64,000 nucleotides of DNA from Streptomyces shenzhenensis (lineage in GTDB: Bacteria > Actinomycetota > Actinomycetes > Streptomycetales > Streptomycetaceae). The stretch covers positions 1-64,000 of the forward strand of contig NZ_JAJONF010000017.1 in assembly GCF_021462265.1 (NCBI RefSeq), given 5' to 3'. The first letter of the stretch is position 1, and each line of letters opens with the position of its first letter. Of the stretch, positions 51,085 to 60,252 are shown piece after piece. The position numbers and the translations under genes were made by a program. Below the pieces are notes generated by a model. It worked only from the letters and a program-made list of their open reading frames with translations. It searched no databases and was not told the origin of the DNA.

Positions 51085-52410
51085 TCACTTGCGGCCGGGC
51101 GTCCAGTTCATGCCCCAGCCGTAGGCGCGGTCGACGGTCCGCTGCGGGCTCACCCCGCGCTCCGGAACCAGATAGCGCGCCTCGCGCTGCACCAGGAGAT
51201 CGCCGCCGGTGTTGGTGAGCAGGGCCAGCGCGCACACGGTGGAGGGAACCGTGCACTCGTCCAGGGAGAAGTCGACCGCGGCGCCGTGCTGGGGCCGGAG
51301 GGTGACCGTGGCGTGCAGGTCGGCGAAGGACGAGGCGCCCCGGTAGATCGTCACGAAGACCAGGATGCGCCGGAAGTCCTGTTTGTGGTCGAGGTTGACG
51401 GTGAGGTTCTCGCCGCTCGACACGGCGCCGGTGCGGTCGTCGCCGTCGAGGTGGATGTACGGCGGCCGGTTCAGGGAGCCGAAGGCGTTGCCCAGTGCCT
51501 GGACGACGCCCTTGCGGCCGTCGGCGAGTTCGTACAAGGCGCACAGGTCGAGGTCGAGGTCGCCCGCTCCGCCGTGCGGTCCGCCCCAGCCCGGGAGCTG
51601 CTTTCGGACCTGCCAGTTGAGGTTGACCCGCAGCGCGCCCGAGGTGCCGCCCTGTTTGGCCAGCGAGACGGAGGGCGCCGCCTTGGTGAGCGTCACCTTG
51701 GACAGCCGTACGGGTGCGGTGGGCGCAGGCGGCGGAACGGGCAGACCGGCGGGGGCCGGCGCCGGATGCCGCGGGAAGGGCGGTGCGGCGGGCTGCGGCG
51801 GGGTGACCGGACCGGGGGCCGCGGGAGCCACGGGATTCGGGACCGAAGGGGCGGCCTGCGGTTTGGGGGGCCGCGCCGGGTGCTGCGGCTCGTCCACCGT
51901 GATCCCGAAATCGGTGGCGAGCCCCTCCAGCCCGCTGCTGTACCCCTGGCCGACCGCACGGAATTTCCAGCCGGCCTGGCGCCGGTACAACTCACCGAGC
52001 ACGAAAGCGGTTTCGACCGTGGCGCCCATGCTGTCGAACCGGGCGACCACACTTGCGTCCGCCGCGTTCCGCACCTCGACATAGAGGCCGGGGACCTGTC
52101 CGAACGTTCCGCCGTCGGCCGAGGCCGCGAGGACGATCCGCTCGATGGGCGTCTCCACGCGCGCGAGGTCGACGAAGAGGGTGTCGGTGACCAGGTCGCC
52201 GGAGCGCCGCTTGCCCTCGTGCCGGACTGCGCCCGAGGCGTGCGCCGGCTGGTTGTAGAAGACGAAGTCGCCGTCGGAGCGTACTTTCCCGGCGACCAGC
52301 AGCAGTGCCGAGGCGTCCGCGTCGGGGGCGCCCGGACCGGAGCGCCAGCCCAATTCGACGCGCAGGGCCGTCGTCGGCACCGGCGTATTCGATCCTTTCG
52401 GCATTGACAT
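51085..52410 (-). CDS. Double TerD-domain protein
   Basis: 441-residue protein with two TerD-type domains. The first lies at about 10-180 (VELGWRSG, DFVFYNQPAHASGAVRHEG, FVLGELYRRQAGWKFRAVGQ). A Pro/Ala linker covers about 186-245, and a second domain about 250-435 (LNWQVRK, GDLDLDLCALYEL). TerD domains bind calcium through Asp-rich sites and belong to tellurite-resistance/stress systems with unclear chemistry. ATG 52410 has GGGGG upstream. No other ter genes are nearby. Confidence 0.85.
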   Translation of the reverse strand: MSMPKGSNTPVPTTALRVELGWRSGPGAPDADASALLLVAGKVRSDGDFVFYNQPAHASGAVRHEGKRRSGDLVTDTLFVDLARVETPIERIVLAASADGGTFGQVPGLYVEVRNAADASVVARFDSMGATVETAFVLGELYRRQAGWKFRAVGQGYSSGLEGLATDFGITVDEPQHPARPPKPQAAPSVPNPVAPAAPGPVTPPQPAAPPFPRHPAPAPAGLPVPPPAPTAPVRLSKVTLTKAAPSVSLAKQGGTSGALRVNLNWQVRKQLPGWGGPHGGAGDLDLDLCALYELADGRKGVVQALGNAFGSLNRPPYIHLDGDDRTGAVSSGENLTVNLDHKQDFRRILVFVTIYRGASSFADLHATVTLRPQHGAAVDFSLDECTVPSTVCALALLTNTGGDLLVQREARYLVPERGVSPQRTVDRAYGWGMNWTPGRK

Positions 52411-52701
52411 GTCCGCCCCCATCGCGTGTCGGCATGCCGGGCACGTCCCGGCGGTCCCGCGTCATCCGTACTCTCACAACCTATTCCCGGGGCCGTGGAT
52501 CTCCCATGAGTGGCACAGGAAGATCGCTGGCCAACTGCCGGTAGCCGGCTCGGAACTCGGCCTTTACACGATCAGAACGCTGATTGCCGTCCTTTTTTGC
52601 CGACTTCGCTCGGATTGGGGATCCGGCGTCACTGCCGACACGAAAAACAACCCTCTTATCGGTCTCCCCAACCAGCACATCGTGGGCTTAACTTATGTGC
52701 C
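52411..52701. promoter_or_regulatory. Divergent region, AT-richer
   Basis: 291 bases between the TerD-like gene and the DUF6643 gene. The right half is less GC-rich (TCCTTTTTTGCCGACTTCGC at 52589; GAAAAACAACCCTCTTATCG near 52642). GGGCTTAACTTATG lies within 20 bases of the DUF6643 ATG, close enough that its transcript could be leaderless. No operator palindrome seen. Confidence 0.45.
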
Positions 52702-53160
52702 ATGACCTCCCCCCGCTCCACCTATGGCGGCGGCTACTACTCCGCCTCCTTCCCGGACACCCCGATCTACGACTCGCTCGTGGCCGAGCGGGGCACCCCC
52801 CAGATCGCCCCGATCCGGGTCCCTCCCGCCTACGACGCGCCCAGCAGCTTCAGCAACCTGCCCGCGCTGCCGTCGGCACTGCCCGCCCTGCCCGCGGGCC
52901 CCTCCCAGCCGGCCCAGGGCTACGGCTACCCGCAGCAGATGCAGCAGCCCGCACCGCTGCAGCAGGCGCCCACGGCCTACATCCCCCAGCAGGCGACGGG
53001 ACCGCGCGGCTACCCGGCCCAGCAGCCGCAGCCGCCCCGTCCGGCGATGGGGGGCTCGGGTTACGAGGCGATGCGCCCGGCCGCCCCGCGCCCCGCGCAG
53101 GGAGCTCCGTACCAGGACCCGTACAACAACCAGCAACAGCAGCAGTACCGCGGCTACTGA
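52702..53160 (+). CDS. DUF6643-family Pro/Gln-rich protein
   Basis: 152-residue protein typical of the streptomycete DUF6643 family: the conserved N-terminus includes STYGGGYYSASFPDTPIYDS and IAPIRVPPAYD, followed by a Pro/Gln/Ala-rich disordered tail ending in a poly-Gln stretch. Function unknown. No ribosome site precedes ATG 52702, which supports leaderless translation. Confidence 0.8.
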   Translation: MTSPRSTYGGGYYSASFPDTPIYDSLVAERGTPQIAPIRVPPAYDAPSSFSNLPALPSALPALPAGPSQPAQGYGYPQQMQQPAPLQQAPTAYIPQQATGPRGYPAQQPQPPRPAMGGSGYEAMRPAAPRPAQGAPYQDPYNNQQQQQYRGY

Positions 53161-53203
53161 CCGGCGACCCCCGGATGTCCGTGCGGCCTGGCACGATGGC
53201 GTC

Positions 53204-54028
53204 ATGGGGAAGGCCGAACTGCAGTCGATTCACGTTCACCCGGTCAAGGCGCTCCGGGGCTTCGCGCCCCGGGAGGCCGTCGTGGAGCCCTGGGGGCTGG
53301 CCGGCGACCGACGCTGGGTTCTGATCGACGACGGGGGAAAGGTCGTCACCCAGCGGGTGCAGCCGCGCCTCGCGCTCGCCGCTGCCGAGCTGCTGCCCGG
53401 CGGCGGCGTACGTCTGTCCGCGCCCGGGCGCACACCTCTGACAGTGCCGGTTCCGGAGCCGGGGGGCACGGTGCCGGTGGACATCTTCGGTACGAAGGTG
53501 GAGGCGGTCCTCGCGGCCGAGGCGGCCCATGCGTGGTGCGGCGCGTATCTGGAGGCCGACGTCCGGCTCGCCCACATGGACGCCCCCGCGATCCGCCGCC
53601 CGGTCGACCCGGGCCACGCGCTGCCGGGCGAGACCGTGAGCTTCGCCGACGGTTTTCCCCTGCTGGTCACCGCGCAGGCCTCGCTGGACGCCCTCAACTC
53701 CCTGATCGCGCGGGGTGAGCACGCCGACGAGGGTCCGCTGCCCATGAACCGGTTCCGGCCGAACGTGGTCGTGCGCGGCACACCGGCCTGGGCGGAGGAC
53801 GACTGGCGACGGATCGCCATCGGCGAGGTCGAGTTCCGGGTCGCGAAGATGTGCGGGCGGTGCGTCGTGACCACGACCGACCAGGTCACCGCCGAGCGCG
53901 GCCGAGAGCCGCTTCGGACACTGGCACGGCACCGCAGGTTCGGCAACCAGCTGGTCTTCGGCCAGAACCTGGTACCGCTCTCCCCCGGCACGATCCGGGC
54001 GGGGGACCCGGTCCGGGTCCTCGACTGA
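53204..54028 (+). CDS. MOSC-domain molybdenum-cofactor-type protein
   Basis: 274-residue protein with an N-terminal beta-barrel domain (HVHPVKALRGFAPREAVVEP, GDRRWVLIDDGG) and a C-terminal MOSC domain (PMNRFRPNVVV, KMCGRCVVTTTD with C217 and C220). MOSC proteins bind molybdenum cofactor or carry a persulfide on the conserved Cys, as in mARC/YcbX enzymes that reduce N-hydroxylated compounds. No redox partner domain is fused. Confidence 0.88.
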   Translation: MGKAELQSIHVHPVKALRGFAPREAVVEPWGLAGDRRWVLIDDGGKVVTQRVQPRLALAAAELLPGGGVRLSAPGRTPLTVPVPEPGGTVPVDIFGTKVEAVLAAEAAHAWCGAYLEADVRLAHMDAPAIRRPVDPGHALPGETVSFADGFPLLVTAQASLDALNSLIARGEHADEGPLPMNRFRPNVVVRGTPAWAEDDWRRIAIGEVEFRVAKMCGRCVVTTTDQVTAERGREPLRTLARHRRFGNQLVFGQNLVPLSPGTIRAGDPVRVLD

Positions 54029-54426
54029 CAGTGAGCCGGGCGGTGCCGGGGGCCGAAGGACGTCGGTGACCGCACGACGTCGGTGACCGCACCGCACCGG
54101 TGACCGCACGATGTCGTCGTCCAGCGGCATCGACGGCGGCGGTCCCGGTGGCCGAACGGGGCCGGCCCGAGCCACCCGCACTCCCGTGACGGTCCCGCCG
54201 TCCGCACCGTCCGCAGCGGTGCCACCCCGTCCGTCGTCCTCCGAGCGTCGCACGCGACGAACGATCTTCGGCTCCCGGCGGGAACCCCGGCCCACTGCCC
54301 GGTCGTTGGGGTCGTGAGAAGTTCATGAAGGTGCCGGCCGGGGTGATTTCGCTCTCTCTTCGGCCAGGGGCTCGGGTGAACGGACCGGGCGGGGGTTATC
54401 ACGGAGCGGGAAGGGGGTGGTGGTCG
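54029..54426. other. Gap with a 17-bp tandem repeat
   Basis: 398 bases between the MOSC and Rv1733c-family genes. Three 17-bp units GACGTCGGTGACCGCAC lie at 54059, 54076 and 54093 (the third variant). The rest is GC-rich with no family-like frame; the last 30 bases include the purine-rich GGAAGGGGGTGG ribosome site of the next gene. Confidence 0.7.
54059..54109. repeat. 17-bp tandem repeat, three copies
   Basis: GACGTCGGTGACCGCAC repeated exactly twice, then with four changes at the left end of the third copy, 31 bases after the MOSC gene stop. Confidence 0.88.
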
Positions 54427-55032
54427 GTGCGAGCGATCCGCGGCCTGTGGCGGTGGCGGCGCAATCCGCTGCGCCGCGCGACCGACCTGGTCGAGGCCTG
54501 GGTGGCCCTGGTGGCGCTGGTACTGATCGTGGTGGCCGCGCCGCTGCTCGGCTCGTTCGTCGGCGCCGCCGCCCAGGGCACCCTCCAGCGGGCGGTCCGG
54601 CAGCAGCAGCACGACCGGCATCTCGTCATGGCCACGGTGGTGCGCAAGCTGGGCGGCGCCCCGGTGGAGGCCGACCCCGACGCCGCCGGCGCCCACGACA
54701 ACCGCAGCCGCGTCCTCGCCGACTGGACCGCGCCCGACGGCACCCGCCGGCACGGCCCGGTCCTGACGACCCTCAAGTCCCCGCACAAGGGCGACCACTT
54801 CGACGTCTGGACCGACCAGCACGGCGTCATGACAGCCCGCCCGCTGGACTCCGCGACGGCCACGACGCACGCCGTGCTGGCCGGGTTCGGCGCGGCCCTG
54901 CTCACCGCGGGGCTGGTCGAGGGCGGCAGACGGATGATCGTCTGGCGTATGGTCCGTCGCAGGTACGCACGTTGGGACCAGGCCTGGGACCGGGCAGGCC
55001 CGGACTGGGGCAAGGCAGGCACGGGCAGCTGA
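54427..55032 (+). CDS. Rv1733c-family membrane protein
   Basis: 201-residue protein with two membrane helices (about 21-45 and 152-170) bracketing an extracytoplasmic domain (VLADWTAPDGTRRHGPV, FDVWTDQHGVMT). This is the layout of the Rv1733c family of mycobacteria and streptomycetes; function unknown. GTG 54427 (MRAIRGLWRWRRNPLRR) gives the family N-terminus and has AAGGGGG upstream, whereas the frame opens at ATG 54325. Confidence 0.78.
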   Translation: MRAIRGLWRWRRNPLRRATDLVEAWVALVALVLIVVAAPLLGSFVGAAAQGTLQRAVRQQQHDRHLVMATVVRKLGGAPVEADPDAAGAHDNRSRVLADWTAPDGTRRHGPVLTTLKSPHKGDHFDVWTDQHGVMTARPLDSATATTHAVLAGFGAALLTAGLVEGGRRMIVWRMVRRRYARWDQAWDRAGPDWGKAGTGS

Positions 55033-55209
55033 CGGCCTTTCCGTCTCTGGTCATTCCACCACCTCGGCGCACGCTACGGTGGACCGGCCGAAGCGTATTC
55101 GGCATCGACCCGCGCGCGAGCGGACCACAAGGGGCCGGGCTCCGTTCACGGTGCCGCCCCGAAGGCGAAGCGAGCGATCTGTACGACGAGGTGGGGGCAG
55201 AGCAACGCC

Positions 55210-57648
55210 ATGGCACAGGGCACGGTCCAGGTGACGCACACCGGCACATCGCGGTGGCGGCGCCGCACAGGTGAGTACGCGTCGCTCGCCGCCGCCCTGG
55301 AGGCCGCCGCCGACGGCGATGTCCTCACGGTCGCGCCCGGCACCTACCGGGAGAACCTCGTCGTCCAGCGCGCGGTGACGCTGCGCGGCCCGGAGGGCTC
55401 GCCGGGCTCGGTGCGCATCGCCCCGGTGGACGGGGTCCCGCTGACCGTGCGCGCCTCGGCGGTCGTACAGGACCTGCTGGTCGAGGGCCAGGACGCGGCC
55501 GCGCCCGCGCTGCTGGTCGAGGAGGGCACGCCCGAGCTGCTGGACCTACGGATCGTCACCAGGTCCGCCGCCGGCATCGAGGTGCGCGGCGGAGCCCGGC
55601 CGACCGTGCGGCGGTGCACCGTCGACAACCCGGCCGGCATCGGTGTCGCCGTGCTGGACGGCGGCGGCGGGGTGTTCGAGGAGTGCGAGGTCGTGGCGGC
55701 CGGACAGGCGGGCGTGGCGGTGCGCGGCGGCGGCCACCCGCGCCTCGAGCGCTGCCGGGTGCACCACGCCTCGGGCACGGGCCTGACGGCGACCGGGGAG
55801 GGCTCCGCGCTGGAAGCGGTGGGGTGCGAGATCTACGAGGTGCGCGGCTCCGGTGTGCAGGTCACCGCGCGGGCGACGGCGCATCTCACCGACTGCGACG
55901 TGCACCGCACCACCGCCGACGGGGTCACGCTGGACACGGACGCGGTGCTGACCCTCGCGGACTGCCGTATCCACGACATCCCGGAGAACGCGGTCGATCT
56001 GCGCTCGCGGTCGGTGCTGACGCTGACCCGCACGACGGTGCGTCAGTTCGGTCGCAACGGCCTGTCGGTGTGGGACCCGGGCACCCGGGTGGACGCCAAC
56101 CAGTGCGAGATCTTCGACAGCACGGGCGACTATCCGGCGGTGTGGGTCAGCGACGGCGCCACCGTGGTGCTGGACTCCTGCCGGGTGCACGACGTGCCGG
56201 ACGCCCTGTTCGTGCTGGACCGCGGCTCCCGCGCGGACGTGGTCGACAGCGATCTCTCCCAGGTGCGCAACACGGCGGTGTCGGTGAGTGACGGCGCCAC
56301 CGCACAGCTCGACGACTGCCGGATCCGGGACGCGGCCACCGGCGCCTGGTTCCGCGACCACGGCAGCGGCGGCACCCTCAACAACTGCACGGTGGACGGC
56401 ACCCAGACCGGCGTGATCGTCACCAAGGGCGCCGACCCCACCATCGAGCGCTGCACGGTCGACGCCCCGGCCGAGGCGGGCTTCTATGTGTCGGCGGGCG
56501 GCCGGGGCACCTTCGAGAACTGCCGGGTCACCGGCAGCGGCGGCTACGGCTTCCATGTGATCGACGGCTGCCGTACGACGCTGCGCAAGTGCCGCACGGA
56601 GCGGTGTGCGCGCGGGGGTTACGAGTTCGCGGACGGCGGTCCGGACGCGGGCTCGGGCACCGGTCCGGTGGTGGAGGACTGCACCAGCGACGAGAGCGGC
56701 AGCCTGCGGCCGCCCGCGGCGCTCGAGACGGCCGTACAGACCTCGCACCGGTCCCCCGGCCTGCTGGGCGCGATCCCCGGCCAGCGCAGCGCCGAGCAGG
56801 AGCCGCTCCTGGCCCCCGCCGCGCCCGAGGAGCCGGCCCGGAACTCCAAGGCGGTACTCGGCGAACTCGACGCCCTGGTCGGCCTGGACAGCGTCAAGCG
56901 CGAGGTGCGTGCGCTGACCGACATGATCGAGGTCGGCCGGCGCCGCCAGGAGGCCGGTCTCAAGGCCGCCTCCGTCAAGCGGCACCTGGTGTTCACGGGC
57001 TCCCCCGGCACCGGCAAGACGACGGTCGCCCGGCTCTACGGCGAGATCCTCGCCTCCCTCGGGGTGCTGGAGAAGGGCCATCTGGTCGAGGTGTCCCGGG
57101 TCGACCTGGTCGGCGAGCACATCGGTTCCACGGCGATCCGCACCCAGGAGGCCTTCCAGCGGGCGCACGGCGGGGTGCTGTTCATCGACGAGGCGTACGC
57201 GCTGTCGCCGGAGGACGCCGGGCGGGACTTCGGCAAGGAGGCCATCGACACGCTGGTGAAGCTGATGGAGGACCACCGGGACGCCGTGGTGGTGATCGTC
57301 GCGGGCTACACGGAGGAGATGGAGCGCTTCCTTTCGGTCAACCCCGGTGTGGCGTCGCGTTTCTCCCGGACCATCACCTTCAGCGACTACGGCCCGGGCG
57401 AGCTGTTGCGGATCGTGGAGCAGCAGGCCGACGAGCACGAGTACCGGCTGGCGCCGGGCGCGTCCGAGGCGCTGCTGACGTATTTCACGGTGCTCCCGAA
57501 GGGCCCGGCGTTCGGCAACGGCCGTACCGCCCGGCAGACGTTCGAGGCGATGGTGGAGCGGCACGCGAGCCGGGTAGCCCAGCTCGCCGACCCGACCACC
57601 GACGACCTCAGCCTGCTGTATCCGCAGGACCTGCCCGAACTCGCCTGA
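55210..57648 (+). CDS. Right-handed beta-helix / CbxX-type AAA ATPase fusion
   Basis: 812-residue fusion. Residues 20-530 form many right-handed parallel beta-helix repeats (about 22-24 residues each, with recurrent GV.V.DGA...DC.I patterns), as in carbohydrate- or surface-binding proteins. Residues 565-805 are a CbxX/CfqX-type AAA+ ATPase: Walker A GSPGTGKT (597-604), Walker B VLFIDEAYAL (656-665), and VVIVAGYTEEM. The AAA module resembles EccA of type VII secretion. No signal peptide is seen, so the protein should be cytosolic. It ends one base before a convergent gene. Confidence 0.9.
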   Translation: MAQGTVQVTHTGTSRWRRRTGEYASLAAALEAAADGDVLTVAPGTYRENLVVQRAVTLRGPEGSPGSVRIAPVDGVPLTVRASAVVQDLLVEGQDAAAPALLVEEGTPELLDLRIVTRSAAGIEVRGGARPTVRRCTVDNPAGIGVAVLDGGGGVFEECEVVAAGQAGVAVRGGGHPRLERCRVHHASGTGLTATGEGSALEAVGCEIYEVRGSGVQVTARATAHLTDCDVHRTTADGVTLDTDAVLTLADCRIHDIPENAVDLRSRSVLTLTRTTVRQFGRNGLSVWDPGTRVDANQCEIFDSTGDYPAVWVSDGATVVLDSCRVHDVPDALFVLDRGSRADVVDSDLSQVRNTAVSVSDGATAQLDDCRIRDAATGAWFRDHGSGGTLNNCTVDGTQTGVIVTKGADPTIERCTVDAPAEAGFYVSAGGRGTFENCRVTGSGGYGFHVIDGCRTTLRKCRTERCARGGYEFADGGPDAGSGTGPVVEDCTSDESGSLRPPAALETAVQTSHRSPGLLGAIPGQRSAEQEPLLAPAAPEEPARNSKAVLGELDALVGLDSVKREVRALTDMIEVGRRRQEAGLKAASVKRHLVFTGSPGTGKTTVARLYGEILASLGVLEKGHLVEVSRVDLVGEHIGSTAIRTQEAFQRAHGGVLFIDEAYALSPEDAGRDFGKEAIDTLVKLMEDHRDAVVVIVAGYTEEMERFLSVNPGVASRFSRTITFSDYGPGELLRIVEQQADEHEYRLAPGASEALLTYFTVLPKGPAFGNGRTARQTFEAMVERHASRVAQLADPTTDDLSLLYPQDLPELA

Positions 57649-59958
57649 TCAGCGGCCCGGTCGGGGCCGCTGCCCGGGCAGCTCCGGGCGCAGCCGGGCC
57701 AGCAGCCGCTCGCGTTCCTCGGCGAAGGCCGGATCCGCCTGGTAGTCGGAGTGACCCAGGATCGGGGCCGGGAGCGGGTGACCGGGGGTGCGGCCGTAGG
57801 CGAGCGGGTCCTTCAGGGGCGGGTGGTCGACATCGGGGCCGTCGCCGCCGGGGATCCGCACGGGGCCGCCGATGGGATCGGTGAGCCGGTAGAGGTTGCG
57901 CCAGCAGGCGACCTCGCGGTGCAGGGAGCCGAGTTCGGCGGGACCGAAGTGAGCCGGGAACCAGCGGCCGTACAGCCGCTCCAGCGGGGAGCCGTACGTG
58001 AGCAGGGCGACCCGCTTGCGGACGGCGGGGGTCAGCTGCCAGGCCGCCGCGGCCGCGAGGACGCTGCCCTGGGAGTGGCCGGAGATGACCAGCCGGCCGC
58101 CGGTGCGGCGGGTCCAGGTGTCGATCCGCCAGGTCAGGTCGGGGACCGCGCGCTCGGCGTAGCAGGGCGGGGCGAAGGGGTGGGCGGCGCGCGGCCAGAA
58201 GGTGCCGACGTCCCAGAGGATGCCGATGGTGCGCCGCGCGGAGGCGTCCTTGTAGGCGCGCCGCCCCCAGGTGACGAAGAGTATGAAGCCGAGCCCGACC
58301 AGCCAGGAGCCGAGCGCCTGCGAGGTCTGGGCCGCGCCGTGCACCAGGGCGTACGTCCGGTCGGCCGCCGTGTCCGGCGTCTTCCCGGTGACCAGCGCCC
58401 CCGCCAGCGCCCCGGCGCCGAGCACCAGCGTGGCGGCGCACAGCACGGTGACGACGAGCGGCGTCCGGTCGGTGAGGAGGGCCATGGCCCGGACCCGGGC
58501 GATACGGCGGCTGCGGGCCGCGTCCTCCGGCTCTCCGGGGTGGCCGAGGGCGACGGCTGCGCGTTCCGCGCGGCTGAGCCGGGAGGTGCGCCAGGACAGC
58601 CAGGCGACCGCGGCGAGCAGCACGACGAGCACCGGCGGGATCACCGAGGCCTGCCAGGTCAGCAGTACCGGTGGTCCGGCGATGGAGGTGCCGGTGCCGT
58701 CCAGCCAGTCGGAGACCCGCTGGGCGACCCCGCCCGAGATCACCCCGCCCAGCGCGCAGGCGAGCAGTGCCACCGCGGGCCCGCCGAGTCCGCGCATCGC
58801 GGCGCGCGGATCGGGCAGCCGGCGGTGCAGGTCGTGGGCGACGACCGCGAGGACGATCACCAGCCCGCCCTGGGCCAGGGCCAGGCCGCCGAAGACGGTG
58901 TCGCCGGCGAGCCGCCCCGGCGAACGCCACCCCGGACGGGACCAGCCGGCGTACCCCGCCGCCAGCACGAGCAGGGTCAGCGCACCCAGCGGCAGACGTC
59001 GTACGAGATGCCGGTCGAGTTCCTGGTCGAGGAGGTTCTCGGTACGGCCCCGGCGGCATACCACCCACACCACGGCGAGCGTCCCGGCGGTCAGCGCACC
59101 GGTCAGCAGCCATCCGGTCATGTCCAGTGCGGCGGCTCCGCCCGGCCGGCGGTCGAAGGCGGCCGCCGGTGCGAGGACCGCGGCGGCGACGGTGAGCAGA
59201 GCCGCCGCGGTGTGGGCGGCGCGCAGCCGGGCGACCAGCCGGCGCCCGTACCAGAAGCCGGGGCTGCCGAGGGAGGTGTGGCCGGGCTCGGGGTCGTGGG
59301 CCAGGGGCCGGGCGGACTCGTAGGCGCTCCAGGTGCGGTGCGAGAGGTACCAGAGCAGGCCGGTCAGGGCGGTGGGCACCAGGGCGGCCAGGGCGAGCCG
59401 GCGTCCGGGGGCGCTCCACCAGCCGCCGCCCGAGCCGGCGGGTGAGAGGAAGCGGAGCCAGGAGTGCCGGCCGGCGCAGGCGGTGACGCCCGCGCACTGC
59501 CAGGCGGTGAGGTCCAGGGCGACCTCGCAGGCGGCGGCTACCAGCAGGACGGTCAGGGTGAGCCCGGCGAGGCGGACCAGCAGGCCGTAGAAGCGCACGG
59601 TGCGCGGCCGGTCCTCGGCGGCGGGGCGCATCCAGTGGGCGAGGTTGACCACCATGAACGGCAGAAGCAGCAGCCACAGCGCGCGGGAGGCGTTGCCGGA
59701 GGTGAGGTTGCACCAGACGTATGCCTCGGGGACCGGCCGGTCGCGGTAGTCGCCGGGCCGGGACTCGGCGTGGACGTCCTCGGCACGCCTGAAGACGGCG
59801 GCGGTGTCGTCGCCGGTGATCCGCACCGTGCGCGGATCGTCGAGCATCTTCCCGGGTGTGGTGCCGCCGACGCCGTGGACCAGGAGTTCCAGGTCGATCT
59901 CCGGTGCGGCGGGCCGCCCGGCGGGGCCGCCCCCGGTGCGTTCCTGCGCGCGTTCCAC
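57649..59958 (-). CDS. Large membrane protein with lipase-like hydrolase motif
   Basis: 769-residue polytopic protein. An N-terminal EIDLELLVHGVGGTTP stretch recalls an alpha/beta-hydrolase oxyanion strand (LVHGVGG), followed by about ten membrane helices. Near residue 629, VISGHSQGSVLAAAA supplies a nucleophile-elbow GxSxG (GHSQG), then LLTYGSPLERLYGRWFP. The hydrolase therefore seems split around a membrane domain. It may hydrolyse a lipid or peptide at the membrane; substrate unknown. The start is GTG 59958 with GGGGGAAG upstream. Confidence 0.8.
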   Translation of the reverse strand: MERAQERTGGGPAGRPAAPEIDLELLVHGVGGTTPGKMLDDPRTVRITGDDTAAVFRRAEDVHAESRPGDYRDRPVPEAYVWCNLTSGNASRALWLLLLPFMVVNLAHWMRPAAEDRPRTVRFYGLLVRLAGLTLTVLLVAAACEVALDLTAWQCAGVTACAGRHSWLRFLSPAGSGGGWWSAPGRRLALAALVPTALTGLLWYLSHRTWSAYESARPLAHDPEPGHTSLGSPGFWYGRRLVARLRAAHTAAALLTVAAAVLAPAAAFDRRPGGAAALDMTGWLLTGALTAGTLAVVWVVCRRGRTENLLDQELDRHLVRRLPLGALTLLVLAAGYAGWSRPGWRSPGRLAGDTVFGGLALAQGGLVIVLAVVAHDLHRRLPDPRAAMRGLGGPAVALLACALGGVISGGVAQRVSDWLDGTGTSIAGPPVLLTWQASVIPPVLVVLLAAVAWLSWRTSRLSRAERAAVALGHPGEPEDAARSRRIARVRAMALLTDRTPLVVTVLCAATLVLGAGALAGALVTGKTPDTAADRTYALVHGAAQTSQALGSWLVGLGFILFVTWGRRAYKDASARRTIGILWDVGTFWPRAAHPFAPPCYAERAVPDLTWRIDTWTRRTGGRLVISGHSQGSVLAAAAAWQLTPAVRKRVALLTYGSPLERLYGRWFPAHFGPAELGSLHREVACWRNLYRLTDPIGGPVRIPGGDGPDVDHPPLKDPLAYGRTPGHPLPAPILGHSDYQADPAFAEERERLLARLRPELPGQRPRPGR

Positions 59959-60026
59959 TCTTCTCGCACTTCCCCCGTGACGCGCCGATGGTCTGTGTCC
60001 GTGCGGGTTTCAGGATCGCCGATTCC

Positions 60027-60041
60027 GGTGTGACGCACACC
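60027..60041. promoter_or_regulatory. Dyad GGTGTG-ACG-CACACC
   Basis: Perfect 6-bp arms with a 3-base spacer in the 294-base gap between the membrane hydrolase (leftward) and the DeoR-type gene (rightward). The same gap contains CACGTG (60095) and several GTGTGAC-like words. It could be an operator for the DeoR protein; no direct evidence. Confidence 0.45.
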
Positions 60042-60252
60042 ACTCGTCACCGAATCTCCCCGTTGTGTGTGACATCCAGGGCAACACGTGGTGTCCACCT
60101 GGCATGTGGGTACGGACACAGGGAGTGGCGCAACCTGTGCGGTCCCGTGAAAGGATGGGGCGCCCGCGCACCGGAGCCGGCCGGAACGTCCTGGTCGGGG
60201 GTGGTATGCAGGGCGTGTCTGACGGCTTTGAGGCGAGAGGACCGGAGCGTAC

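Noticed and set aside
57608..60043. 811-codon minus-strand frame overlapping the membrane hydrolase
   Set aside because: Alternate-frame shadow, Arg/Pro-rich; the 769-residue frame has helices and the GHSQG motif.
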